The position numbers and the translations under genes are program-made. From NCBI GenBank assembly GCA_002483105.1, contig DLHG01000011.1, positions 196,026 to 260,025 of the forward strand: 64,000 nucleotides of DNA. Direction: 5' to 3'. The notes under the pieces are model-generated. The model searched no databases. It was not told where the DNA came from and saw only the letters and a list, made by a program, of their open reading frames with translations. Positions 51,247 to 59,090 of the stretch are shown here, in pieces. Position 1 is the stretch's first letter. Each line of letters begins with the position of its first letter. This stretch comes from Bacteroidetes bacterium UBA7674 (GTDB lineage Bacteria; Bacteroidota; Bacteroidia; Chitinophagales; Chitinophagaceae).

Positions 51247-54200
51247 ATGTTGGATAAATATAAGGAATACAAGCAGTTAAGCATGCCGGCCATAGAAAAG
51301 GAGATCCTTGATCTGTGGAAGGAAACAAAAGCATTTGAAAAGAGTGTCAGCCAGAGAGAGGGGGCAGTGCCGTTCGTATTTTATGAAGGTCCGCCCAGTG
51401 CTAATGGTATGCCCGGCATTCACCACGTAATTTCCCGCACATTAAAGGACCTTGTCTGCCGTTACAAAACGATGCAGGGTTACCAGGTAAAGCGTAAGGC
51501 TGGTTGGGATACCCATGGCCTGCCGGTAGAGCTGGGTGTGGAAAAGGAATTGGGCATCACGAAGGAAGATATAGGCATCAAAATAAGTGTAGAGGACTAT
51601 AACAAGAAGTGCCGTGAAGTGGTGATGCGCTACAAGGATAAGTGGGAAGAGATCACTGAGAAGATGGGGTATTGGGTGGATATGACAGACCCGTACATCA
51701 CTTTCGATAATAAATATATAGAAACACTGTGGTGGGCGCTGAAGCAGCTTTATGATAAGGACTACTTATATAAGAGCGTCAGCATACAACCTTATTCGCC
51801 TGCTGCGGGCACAGGGCTGAGCAGCCATGAGCTGAATCAGCCGGGTACTTATAAGGATGTGAAGGATACTACGGTGGTGGCGATGTTTGAGTTGAGCAAG
51901 ATCAGCGGACAGTCGCACAACCAGTTGCAGATAGCCATACATGATATAGCGATCAAGGCATGGGCACCATATGTGCAGCAGCCGATAGGTGGGGGTATGG
52001 CATCTGCCGAAGAAGCCGGCAGGGTACACTTTATGGCCTGGACGACCACTCCGTGGACGTTACCGAGCAACTGCGGACTGACCGTAGGTCCGAACATAGA
52101 CTACGTACTGGTGCAGACGTTCAACCCTTATACGCATAAGCCTGCGAATGTGATATTGGCCAAGCCGCTGCTGGGTAAATACTTTAAACCGGAAGGGGAG
52201 CATGCCGACTTCAGTATATATACTGCTGAGGAGAAGGTGTTGCCATGGAAGATACTGGCTGAATATAAAGGTAAGGACCTTGAAGGGCTCAGGTATGAGC
52301 AACTGATACCAACCGAAGGTAATACCCGCGAGATAGCCGGTGGTGATCCGTGGAGAGTGATAACGGGTGACTTCGTGACGACTGAAGATGGTACGGGTAT
52401 CGTGCATACTGCACCGGCCTTTGGTGCGGATGACTATAAGGTGGGCAAGAAAGCCAACATCGGGATACTGGTGATGGTGGACAAAGAGGGCAAGTTCATA
52501 GACTATATGAGCGAGTTCAGCGGCAGGTATGTAAAGAATTATAAGAACGATACGGAATATAAAGACGTGGACGTGGATATAGCCGTGAAGCTGAAGCTAA
52601 GCGGTAATGCCTTTAAAGTAGAGAAATACGAACACACCTATCCGCACTGCTGGAGAACGGATAAGCCGATCATATACTATCCGCTGGATGCGTGGTTCAT
52701 ACGTACCACGGCAGTGAAGGACAGGATGATAGAGCTGAACAAGACCATCAACTGGAAGCCTAAGGCGACAGGAGAGGGTAGGTTTGGTAACTGGCTGGAG
52801 AACATGGTGGACTGGAACCTGAGCCGTAGCCGCTTCTGGGGAACGCCGTTGCCTGTATGGGTGAGTGAAGATGGTAGTGAAGTAAAATGCATCGGCTCGA
52901 TAGAAGAACTGATGGATGAGGTGAAGAAAGCCAATAAGGAATTACACCTGAACCAGCTGCTGGATGATGAATACCACAAGAGTGAAGGACTGAAAGTAGT
53001 AGAGAAGCTGACAATGGGCCTGATACATGATAAACATGTGCCGAGCCAGTTGGACCTGCATAAGCCATTCGTTGACCAGATAATACTGGTGAGCGATAGC
53101 GGTAAGCCGATGCATCGTGAGCCGGACCTGGTGGATGTATGGTTTGATAGTGGCGCAATGCCCTATGCGCAGCTGCACTACCCGTTCGAGAACAAAGGAC
53201 AGTTGAAATATAATTTCCCTGCTGACTTCATAGCCGAAGGCGTGGATCAGACGAGGGGATGGTTCTATACGCTGCATGCACTGGGTGTGATGTTGTTTGA
53301 TAACGTTGCCTATAAGACGGTTGTCTCTAATGGCCTTGTTCTGGATAAGAACGGGAACAAGATGAGTAAGCGTGTGGGCAATGTGGTAGATCCGTTTGAA
53401 ACACTGGAAAAATACAGCGCTGATGCAACGAGGTGGTACCTCATCACCAATGCTTCTCCGTGGGATAGCCTGAAGTTTGACCTGGAAGGTATAAAGGAAG
53501 TGCAGCGTAAGTACTTCGGTACTTTATATAATACTTATCAATTCTTCGCGTTGTATGCTAACGTGGATAAGTTCACCTTTAAAGAAAGGTATATCCCGGT
53601 ACATAAACGTCCGGAGATAGACAGGTGGATACTTTCTTCGCTGCATACATTGGTGAAAGATGTGACCAAATACATGGACGACTATGAGCCTACACAGGCG
53701 GGTAGGGCCATGGAGTACTTCCTGGATGAGCACCTGAGTAACTGGTATGTAAGGCTTTGCCGCCGCCGGTTCTGGAAAGGAGAATATGAGCATGATAAGA
53801 TATGTGCGTATCAAACGTTATATGAATGTTTGGAAACACTGACCCTGTTGATGGCCCCGATAGCTCCGTTCTTCTCTGACTGGATGTATAAAAACCTGAA
53901 TTCGGTGACCCACCGTCTGCCGGGTAATGCATCCGTTCACCTGGCAGATTTCCCGGCTGTGGATGAGAGTGTGATAGATACCGAGCTTGAAGAAAGGATG
54001 CAAATGGCACAGGATATATCCTCGCTGGTACTGTCCATCAGGAAGAAAGTGAACATACGTGTAAGACAACCCCTACAGAAGATATTGATACCCGTAATGG
54101 ACAAACACATGCGGGAGCAGATACAGAAAATAGAGGAGCTGATAAAGAACGAGGTGAATGTAAAGCAATTCGAGTATCTTACTGAAACAGAAGGATTTAT

Positions 54201-54726
54201 AAAGAAGAAGCTAAAGCCGAACTTCAAATCTTTAGGTGCCCGTATGGGAGCTAAGATGAAGTCGGTAGCAGCGGCAATAACGCTTCTGGATCAGCACCAG
54301 ATAACCGAGTTGGAAAATGACAAAGGTTATGTGTTGACCGTTGATGGCGAGGCAATAAGCATCAGCCTGGAAGACGTAGATATAATAGCTGAAGATATAC
54401 CGGGATGGAGTGTGGCCAATAAGGACAGCCTGACCGTTGCGCTTGATATAACCATCAGCCCTGAACTGCAAGATGAAGGCAATGCAAGAGAGCTGGTGAA
54501 TCGTATACAAAAAATACGTAAAGAGAGCGGATTGGAGCTTACGGACAGAATTAATGTAAAGATACAGGAGTATGAACCTTTAAAATCTGCAATTATTAAT
54601 TTTGGTGATTATATTTGCGCGGAAATTTTAGCTGATAACATACAGATTACGAACAATTTAATAGAAGGGACAGAGATAGAAGTAAATGAAGCAAATTTAA
54701 AAGTGTTAATAAATAAAACTCCCTAA
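51247..54726 (+). CDS. ileS: isoleucyl-tRNA synthetase
   Basis: From the ATG at 51247 (MLDKYKEYKQLSMPAIEKEI) 1159 residues; a GTG at 51238 is in frame. Class I features: GPPSANGMPGIHHVISRTLK (HIGH-type region), WDTHGLPVELGVEKELG, editing domain near 200-460, KNGNKMSKRVGNVVDPF (KMSKS-type), and a long C-terminus with anticodon-binding helices ending GTEIEVNEANLKVLINKTP. It joins isoleucine to tRNA-Ile. Eleven bases upstream of the DksA-like gene. Confidence 0.97.
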   Translation: MLDKYKEYKQLSMPAIEKEILDLWKETKAFEKSVSQREGAVPFVFYEGPPSANGMPGIHHVISRTLKDLVCRYKTMQGYQVKRKAGWDTHGLPVELGVEKELGITKEDIGIKISVEDYNKKCREVVMRYKDKWEEITEKMGYWVDMTDPYITFDNKYIETLWWALKQLYDKDYLYKSVSIQPYSPAAGTGLSSHELNQPGTYKDVKDTTVVAMFELSKISGQSHNQLQIAIHDIAIKAWAPYVQQPIGGGMASAEEAGRVHFMAWTTTPWTLPSNCGLTVGPNIDYVLVQTFNPYTHKPANVILAKPLLGKYFKPEGEHADFSIYTAEEKVLPWKILAEYKGKDLEGLRYEQLIPTEGNTREIAGGDPWRVITGDFVTTEDGTGIVHTAPAFGADDYKVGKKANIGILVMVDKEGKFIDYMSEFSGRYVKNYKNDTEYKDVDVDIAVKLKLSGNAFKVEKYEHTYPHCWRTDKPIIYYPLDAWFIRTTAVKDRMIELNKTINWKPKATGEGRFGNWLENMVDWNLSRSRFWGTPLPVWVSEDGSEVKCIGSIEELMDEVKKANKELHLNQLLDDEYHKSEGLKVVEKLTMGLIHDKHVPSQLDLHKPFVDQIILVSDSGKPMHREPDLVDVWFDSGAMPYAQLHYPFENKGQLKYNFPADFIAEGVDQTRGWFYTLHALGVMLFDNVAYKTVVSNGLVLDKNGNKMSKRVGNVVDPFETLEKYSADATRWYLITNASPWDSLKFDLEGIKEVQRKYFGTLYNTYQFFALYANVDKFTFKERYIPVHKRPEIDRWILSSLHTLVKDVTKYMDDYEPTQAGRAMEYFLDEHLSNWYVRLCRRRFWKGEYEHDKICAYQTLYECLETLTLLMAPIAPFFSDWMYKNLNSVTHRLPGNASVHLADFPAVDESVIDTELEERMQMAQDISSLVLSIRKKVNIRVRQPLQKILIPVMDKHMREQIQKIEELIKNEVNVKQFEYLTETEGFIKKKLKPNFKSLGARMGAKMKSVAAAITLLDQHQITELENDKGYVLTVDGEAISISLEDVDIIAEDIPGWSVANKDSLTVALDITISPELQDEGNARELVNRIQKIRKESGLELTDRINVKIQEYEPLKSAIINFGDYICAEILADNIQITNNLIEGTEIEVNEANLKVLINKTP

Positions 54727-54736
54727 ATAACGAGTT

Positions 54737-55975
54737 ATGGCCACACAAAAAAAACCGGCTGCCAAGCCAATCAAGAATGCAAAAGCATCTGCAAAACCTG
54801 CAAAGAAGGCCGCACCGGCCAAAAAAGTTGTGGCGACTAATAAGAAGGGAAATGTAGCGAAGAAAGCCGCTCCAGCTAAAAAGGTAGTAAAACCTGTAGC
54901 AAAAAAGGCCGCACCCGCTAAGAAGACTGAGAACAAAAAGGCGGCGCCTGCTCCTAAAAAAGTGGCACCTGCGAAGGCTAATTCAAAAAAAGGAACAAAA
55001 ACTGTGAGTAAAGCAAACGATAAAGCAAAGAAGGCAGCACCTGCAAAGAAGGCTGCTCCGGCAAAGAAAGCGGCAGTTGCACCTAAGAAGGCAGCACCTG
55101 CCAAGAAAGCTGCTCCTGCTAAAAAGGCGGCACCTGCTCCTAAGAAAGCGGCTCCTGTAGCAAAGAAGGCAGCACCTGCTCCTAAGAAAGCAGAAGTGAA
55201 AAAAGCACCTGCAAAAGTAGAAGCGAAAAAAGCTGCTCCTGTAAAACCAACACCTGCTCCTGCTAAGGCGGAAATAAAAAAGGGCCCGGTAGCGAAACCC
55301 CAGGAAGCGCCTATGAAAGGCTCACCTGCTGATAAGGCGCCCGAAGCAGCCCCTGCAAAGAAAGGCAAGAAAGTAAAAGCACCTGTGAAGAAAATAATAG
55401 TACAGACTATTACACATACTTCATCGAGGCCGATGCCTAACCGCCAGGCTTTGCGTGAAGAAAAGAAACCAACGGTAGTGATCGCTCACCGCCGCCTAGA
55501 GAATAAATCAAAGAAAGACGACAATAACAAAACAATGGTGAGTTACCAACCGGAAACTTACCGTTCAATATTAGACGAACCACAACAACAAACTGGACCA
55601 GTGTACAGATATAGCGACGAGGAACTTAACGAGTTCAAAGAATTGATAACAGGACGCCTGGAAGCAGCGCGTAAAGAGTTAGTTTACCTTCAAGGGTTGA
55701 TAACACGTAAGGATGAAGCGGGTACAGAAGATACTGAGAACCGCTACATGAATATGGAAGATGGTAGCGGCGCTATGGAACGTGAGCAATTAGCTCAGCT
55801 TGCGAGCCGCCAGATACAGTTCATCAACCACCTGGAAAAGGCGATGATGCGTATTGAAAACAAAACGTATGGTATTTGCCGTGTAACGGGTAAGCTGATA
55901 GACAAAGCACGCCTTCGTGCTGTGCCGCATGCTACCTTGAGCATTGAGGCCAAGAATACAATGACGAAGAAGTAA
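54737..55975 (+). CDS. TraR/DksA-family protein with lysine/alanine-rich histone-like N-terminus
   Basis: 412 residues. The first 235 are made of KKAAPAKK-type repeats like histone H1 tails (very basic), then a hinge (PAPAKAEIKKGPVAKPQEAP) and a C-terminal DksA domain: ELNEFKELITGRLEAARKEL coiled coil and YGICRVTGKLIDKARLRAVP. Of the normal C4 zinc motif only the first Cys remains (CRVT, and S and A later), as in Bacteroidota DksA-like proteins I recall. Predicted to bind DNA and RNA polymerase. Co-transcribed with ileS; ends at terminator 56025-56063. Confidence 0.88.
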   Translation: MATQKKPAAKPIKNAKASAKPAKKAAPAKKVVATNKKGNVAKKAAPAKKVVKPVAKKAAPAKKTENKKAAPAPKKVAPAKANSKKGTKTVSKANDKAKKAAPAKKAAPAKKAAVAPKKAAPAKKAAPAKKAAPAPKKAAPVAKKAAPAPKKAEVKKAPAKVEAKKAAPVKPTPAPAKAEIKKGPVAKPQEAPMKGSPADKAPEAAPAKKGKKVKAPVKKIIVQTITHTSSRPMPNRQALREEKKPTVVIAHRRLENKSKKDDNNKTMVSYQPETYRSILDEPQQQTGPVYRYSDEELNEFKELITGRLEAARKELVYLQGLITRKDEAGTEDTENRYMNMEDGSGAMEREQLAQLASRQIQFINHLEKAMMRIENKTYGICRVTGKLIDKARLRAVPHATLSIEAKNTMTKK

Positions 55976-56024
55976 GGTTGATTGGTTGACTAGTTGATAA
56001 GTTAACCGGCTGATAGGGTCAATA

Positions 56025-56063
56025 TAAAAATACTACCGCTGTCCTTTTAGGGCAGCGGTATTT
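56025..56063. terminator. bidirectional terminator
   Basis: ACTACCGCTGTCC pairs GGGCAGCGGTA (one mismatch) around TTTTA, with A-run before and T-rich run after, between the convergent DksA-like and DUF2233 genes. Confidence 0.75.
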
Positions 56064-56072
56064 GTGTTTTCG

Positions 56073-56861
56073 TTATTGTGTGACGGCAATCATCACGCCG
56101 AAGTTGCCGCCGAGCTGAAGGCGACCGAGGGCAGGGATGTATGATCTGCAGATGGCGCCATCCATGTAGAGAGCATTGTTGCAAAAGAGTTTGTCTTTGA
56201 AGAGTGTAGCGAAGTCGTAGAAATTACAGCCTGCGTTTGAGATGGCGAATATTATTTCTCCTTTAGCGTTTATGCCGACACCGCTTCTTATGTAGCCGTT
56301 GTTTGGTGAGCCTTGTTTGAAAGTGTTGTTTACTTTTCCGTTGATGACGAGCATTGGGCCGGATTGTGTCGCGTATAATGTTTGACCTTTATAGGACGAG
56401 TAGTTATCTGTTGTCAGTATCTTCCCTTCTATTCTGGTCAACAAGAAAACGCCATTGGGCTGCATATAGAAATTTGCATTGCTGACTTTCTTTTTCTTGT
56501 CTAATGGGCAAAGCGTATCGCCGCTCTCAACATATAATCCTTGTGGTGAATTGTCTTCGAGATATATTCCAGCGTTGGTGGCGAAGAGTAGTTTCTTCCC
56601 TTTGTTCTCAATGTGTTTTTTGAGGTTGTTGAGGCTGATAAGTTTGTTGCCGTTATCGTCTTTCCAACAGAGTTGGATATTGCTGCCCGTATAATTCACA
56701 ATATAGACATCGAATGTCTGTTGCTTGTGAGTTACTGTGTAGGCCCTGTTCTTTAGATTGTGTTGTGCAGGTTTATTTACCTGTGCGTTAACCCCGGTTT
56801 GCGCAATTGTAATGACGGAGGTAGCTAAGCTTAGAAGTATAATTGCGTTTTTGATATTCAT
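56073..56861 (-). CDS. phosphodiester glycosidase family protein (DUF2233)
   Basis: 262 residues with signal peptide (MNIKNAIILLSLATSVITIA). The domain has FATNAGIYLEDNSPQGLYVE, QPNGVFLLTR, YATQSGPMLVINGKVN, IRSGVGINAKGEIIFAIS and LYMDGAICRSYIP, matching DUF2233/NAGPA-like proteins, where an Asn-Ala-Gly segment and Asp form the active site. Related enzymes cleave N-acetylglucosamine phosphodiesters, possibly in cell-wall turnover. It is alone with a divergent neighbour at 56993. Confidence 0.88.
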   Translation of the reverse strand: MNIKNAIILLSLATSVITIAQTGVNAQVNKPAQHNLKNRAYTVTHKQQTFDVYIVNYTGSNIQLCWKDDNGNKLISLNNLKKHIENKGKKLLFATNAGIYLEDNSPQGLYVESGDTLCPLDKKKKVSNANFYMQPNGVFLLTRIEGKILTTDNYSSYKGQTLYATQSGPMLVINGKVNNTFKQGSPNNGYIRSGVGINAKGEIIFAISNAGCNFYDFATLFKDKLFCNNALYMDGAICRSYIPALGRLQLGGNFGVMIAVTQ

Positions 56862-56992
56862 ATATCAGGCTTCAATACAAAGATGCAGGAATAATAATAT
56901 TTCATAACAAATTTGTTTTGATGTGAAGATTGGCTGTGTTTTTTGTATTTTAGTAAAGGCTTTTATCCATAAATGCGAATAGTAAACCCGGC

Positions 56993-58165
56993 ATGAAAGT
57001 ATTCCTAGTCATTTTAGTTGTTTTGTGTTTAGCATACTCACCAGTGTTGGCTCAGAACCTGAAAGTACATATGAACTGGGATTATAAAAATCCCGAGAAA
57101 GAAAAAGCATTCCAGGTTTGGAAACAATATGTGAACCAGAATGAAGGAAGAGATACTTTCTGGCACGAAACTGACATCAGGAAATTCAAAGGTGTGGACC
57201 TGCTAAAAAGCGCAGTAGGGTTTGGAGGGCATCTCTATAAATTCCGCTTTAGCTATAACGTCCTGAGTATTTCCGGAGTAGAAAATGACTTCCTGATAAA
57301 AACAGCGCTGTATTCGGTAGTAAACGATTCCCTCGTATCTGACCAATTAAACCTGTTTGCCATAGTTAATGTTATGGCCATAAAAACAGGAAATACTTAT
57401 AAGCTATCCAACTACCTTAATTACACAACTGCAAACTGGAAGGAAGAGCAGATAGGTAATATTGTCTATCATTATCCTTATACCCACCATTTCGACCGAC
57501 AGAAAGCCATCAAAGCAAACGCGTTTATCGATACGCTGCAAGATTGGTTCGGCTTCACCGCCGGTACATTACATTATTATATCCCGTTGAATTGCACAGA
57601 AGGCTACAGGATGGTTGGATTCGATTATTACCAAGGGGAGGGTAAAGAGCCTAACCTTTGTGGCTATTTTGATGATGAAAACAATATTATCTATTCTAAT
57701 TCTACCGCAGGTGAATTATACAGGCACGAATTGATACACACGGTAAACAGGTCGTTCCCCAATGCCAATGCATATCTCCTTGCCGGCCTTTCCGCGTATA
57801 TAGATGATGCCGGGTCAATGGGGAAATCTGAAAAAGAGCATATCAGGATATTTCAAAAGTACATGGAAACCCATCCCACTGATCTAAATAAGTTTACTGA
57901 GATCAGGAATGTTGCTGAAAGCACTGTTGGGGTTTATATTTTCAGAGCAGTTATCTGCAATGCGCTGCTGAAGAAGGGTGGGCTGCCTTTGCTGAAAGAG
58001 GCATTGAATCAAGACACTGAGAGTGACGAAAGATTAATAGCGTATTTACAACGTACATTGGCAATAGCAGACTTTAATGATTTTTTCAATAGAGAGTTTA
58101 AGTTGTTCCTGAAGCAGCCGAATGTATTGCTGCGAACAGAATCAGGCCAGATAAAAAAGAGATAA
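56993..58165 (+). CDS. exported HELIH-motif putative peptidase
   Basis: 390 residues with signal peptide (MKVFLVILVVLCLAYSPVLA). The C-terminal half has GELYRHELIHTVNRSFPNAN (HExxH) and LAGLSAYIDDAGSM, where the third ligand could be the Asp/Glu downstream, in the manner of gluzincin peptidases. The N-terminal half (NLKVHMNWDYKNPEKEKAFQ) is unknown. No named family. Three bases upstream of the small membrane gene, so likely one operon. Confidence 0.7.
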   Translation: MKVFLVILVVLCLAYSPVLAQNLKVHMNWDYKNPEKEKAFQVWKQYVNQNEGRDTFWHETDIRKFKGVDLLKSAVGFGGHLYKFRFSYNVLSISGVENDFLIKTALYSVVNDSLVSDQLNLFAIVNVMAIKTGNTYKLSNYLNYTTANWKEEQIGNIVYHYPYTHHFDRQKAIKANAFIDTLQDWFGFTAGTLHYYIPLNCTEGYRMVGFDYYQGEGKEPNLCGYFDDENNIIYSNSTAGELYRHELIHTVNRSFPNANAYLLAGLSAYIDDAGSMGKSEKEHIRIFQKYMETHPTDLNKFTEIRNVAESTVGVYIFRAVICNALLKKGGLPLLKEALNQDTESDERLIAYLQRTLAIADFNDFFNREFKLFLKQPNVLLRTESGQIKKR

Positions 58166-58168
58166 GTT

Positions 58169-58648
58169 ATGTATCAATTTAAGGAAACACAAAGGTTCAG
58201 GCAATGGTGGTTGTGGCTGCTGATGGTGATAAGCGTATTGCCGATCCCTGCAATGTGGGTGGTTGAGTATACAAAGGGAAATGAACTTGATCTGTGGGAG
58301 TTGATATTGGTGTCAGTTTTGCCAGTGCTGGTGTTGCTTTTGTTTTTTGCGATGAAGTTGACAACAAGAATTGACAGTACGGGAGTCCACTACAGATTTA
58401 TTCCGTTTCATTTTAAGGAGCGGACGGTAGCCTGGGATGTAATTGAAAGTGCACAAATACGAAAGTATAATCCGATAGGGGAGTATGGTGGCTGGGGACT
58501 GAAGTACGGTTTCAAGCATGGTAAGGCTATTAATGTATCAGGAAATATGGGATTGCAGTTGGTGCTGAAGGATGGGAAGAAAGTGTTGATAGGGACTCAG
58601 AAAGCGGGTGAGGTGGAGATGGTGTTGAAAGATTTGAGGAAGGGTTAA
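58169..58648 (+). CDS. membrane protein of DUF6141 type
   Basis: 159 residues. Start MYQFKETQRFRQWWLWLLMV, two membrane spans (WWLWLLMVISVLPIPAMWVV and LILVSVLPVLVLLLFFAMKL) and a C-terminal beta part (TRIDSTGVHYRFIPFHFKER, QLVLKDGKKVLIGTQKAGEV) resembling PH-like tails. It matches the DUF6141 pattern as I recall it. Function unknown. Confidence 0.75.
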   Translation: MYQFKETQRFRQWWLWLLMVISVLPIPAMWVVEYTKGNELDLWELILVSVLPVLVLLLFFAMKLTTRIDSTGVHYRFIPFHFKERTVAWDVIESAQIRKYNPIGEYGGWGLKYGFKHGKAINVSGNMGLQLVLKDGKKVLIGTQKAGEVEMVLKDLRKG

Positions 58649-58676
58649 AGCGAGCACGCCAGACAGGTAAATGGTT

Positions 58677-58765
58677 CATTGGGCTTTCGGTCAAATGCTG
58701 CCGGCACAGCCCTTCGTTATATTAATTTGATTTAAGTTACGCTTTGAAACTTAAACCAGCGAGGG
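58677..58765 (+). repeat. dispersed repeat R1, copy C
   Basis: TCATTGGGCTTTCGGTCAAA start and AAACTTAAACCAGCGAGGG end; the TGACGC loop part of copies A and B is changed (TTACGCTTTGAAACT). It follows the stop of the DUF6141-type gene. Confidence 0.7.
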
Positions 58766-58989
58766 TGTTCTGCGTGAGCCGACCTCCCCGCCCATGCTTC
58801 GCAAGGGCACCCCTCCTAAAAACAGGAGGGGACAAGGGCTTGGTATTTCGTGAGTTTGCTTGTTATTCGCTGTCGCGGATGAGGCCGCTTCGCTATGTTC
58901 TAGATTGGACGTGTTGTGTGTTCTGCGCGAGCCGACCTCCCCGCCCATGCTTCGCAAGGGCACCCCTCCTAAAAACAGGAGGGGACAAG
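58765..58989. repeat. two direct 72-bp repeats, period 153
   Basis: 58765-58836 and 58918-58989 (TTCTGCGTGAGCCGACCTCC, then CCGCCCATGCTTCGCAAGGG and CCCCTCCTAAAAACAGGAGG) differ at one base (T/C). A related hairpin is at about 42100-42170. The remaining gap to 59090 has no gene. A plus-strand frame through this text is not real. Confidence 0.75.
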
Positions 58990-59090
58990 AGGGGGGGATT
59001 CTGCGCGAGTGTGCACCACCCCCGATGTCAAAGGTTACCTATGGCTCTTTTGCCATCGACCCTCCTTCACAAGGAGGGGTGCTTTGATAT

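Noticed and set aside
54706..55368. Long minus-strand Ala/Phe-rich frame across the DksA-like gene
   Set aside because: It is the reverse complement of the lysine/alanine repeat tail; composition follows the repeat and has no independent start or family support.
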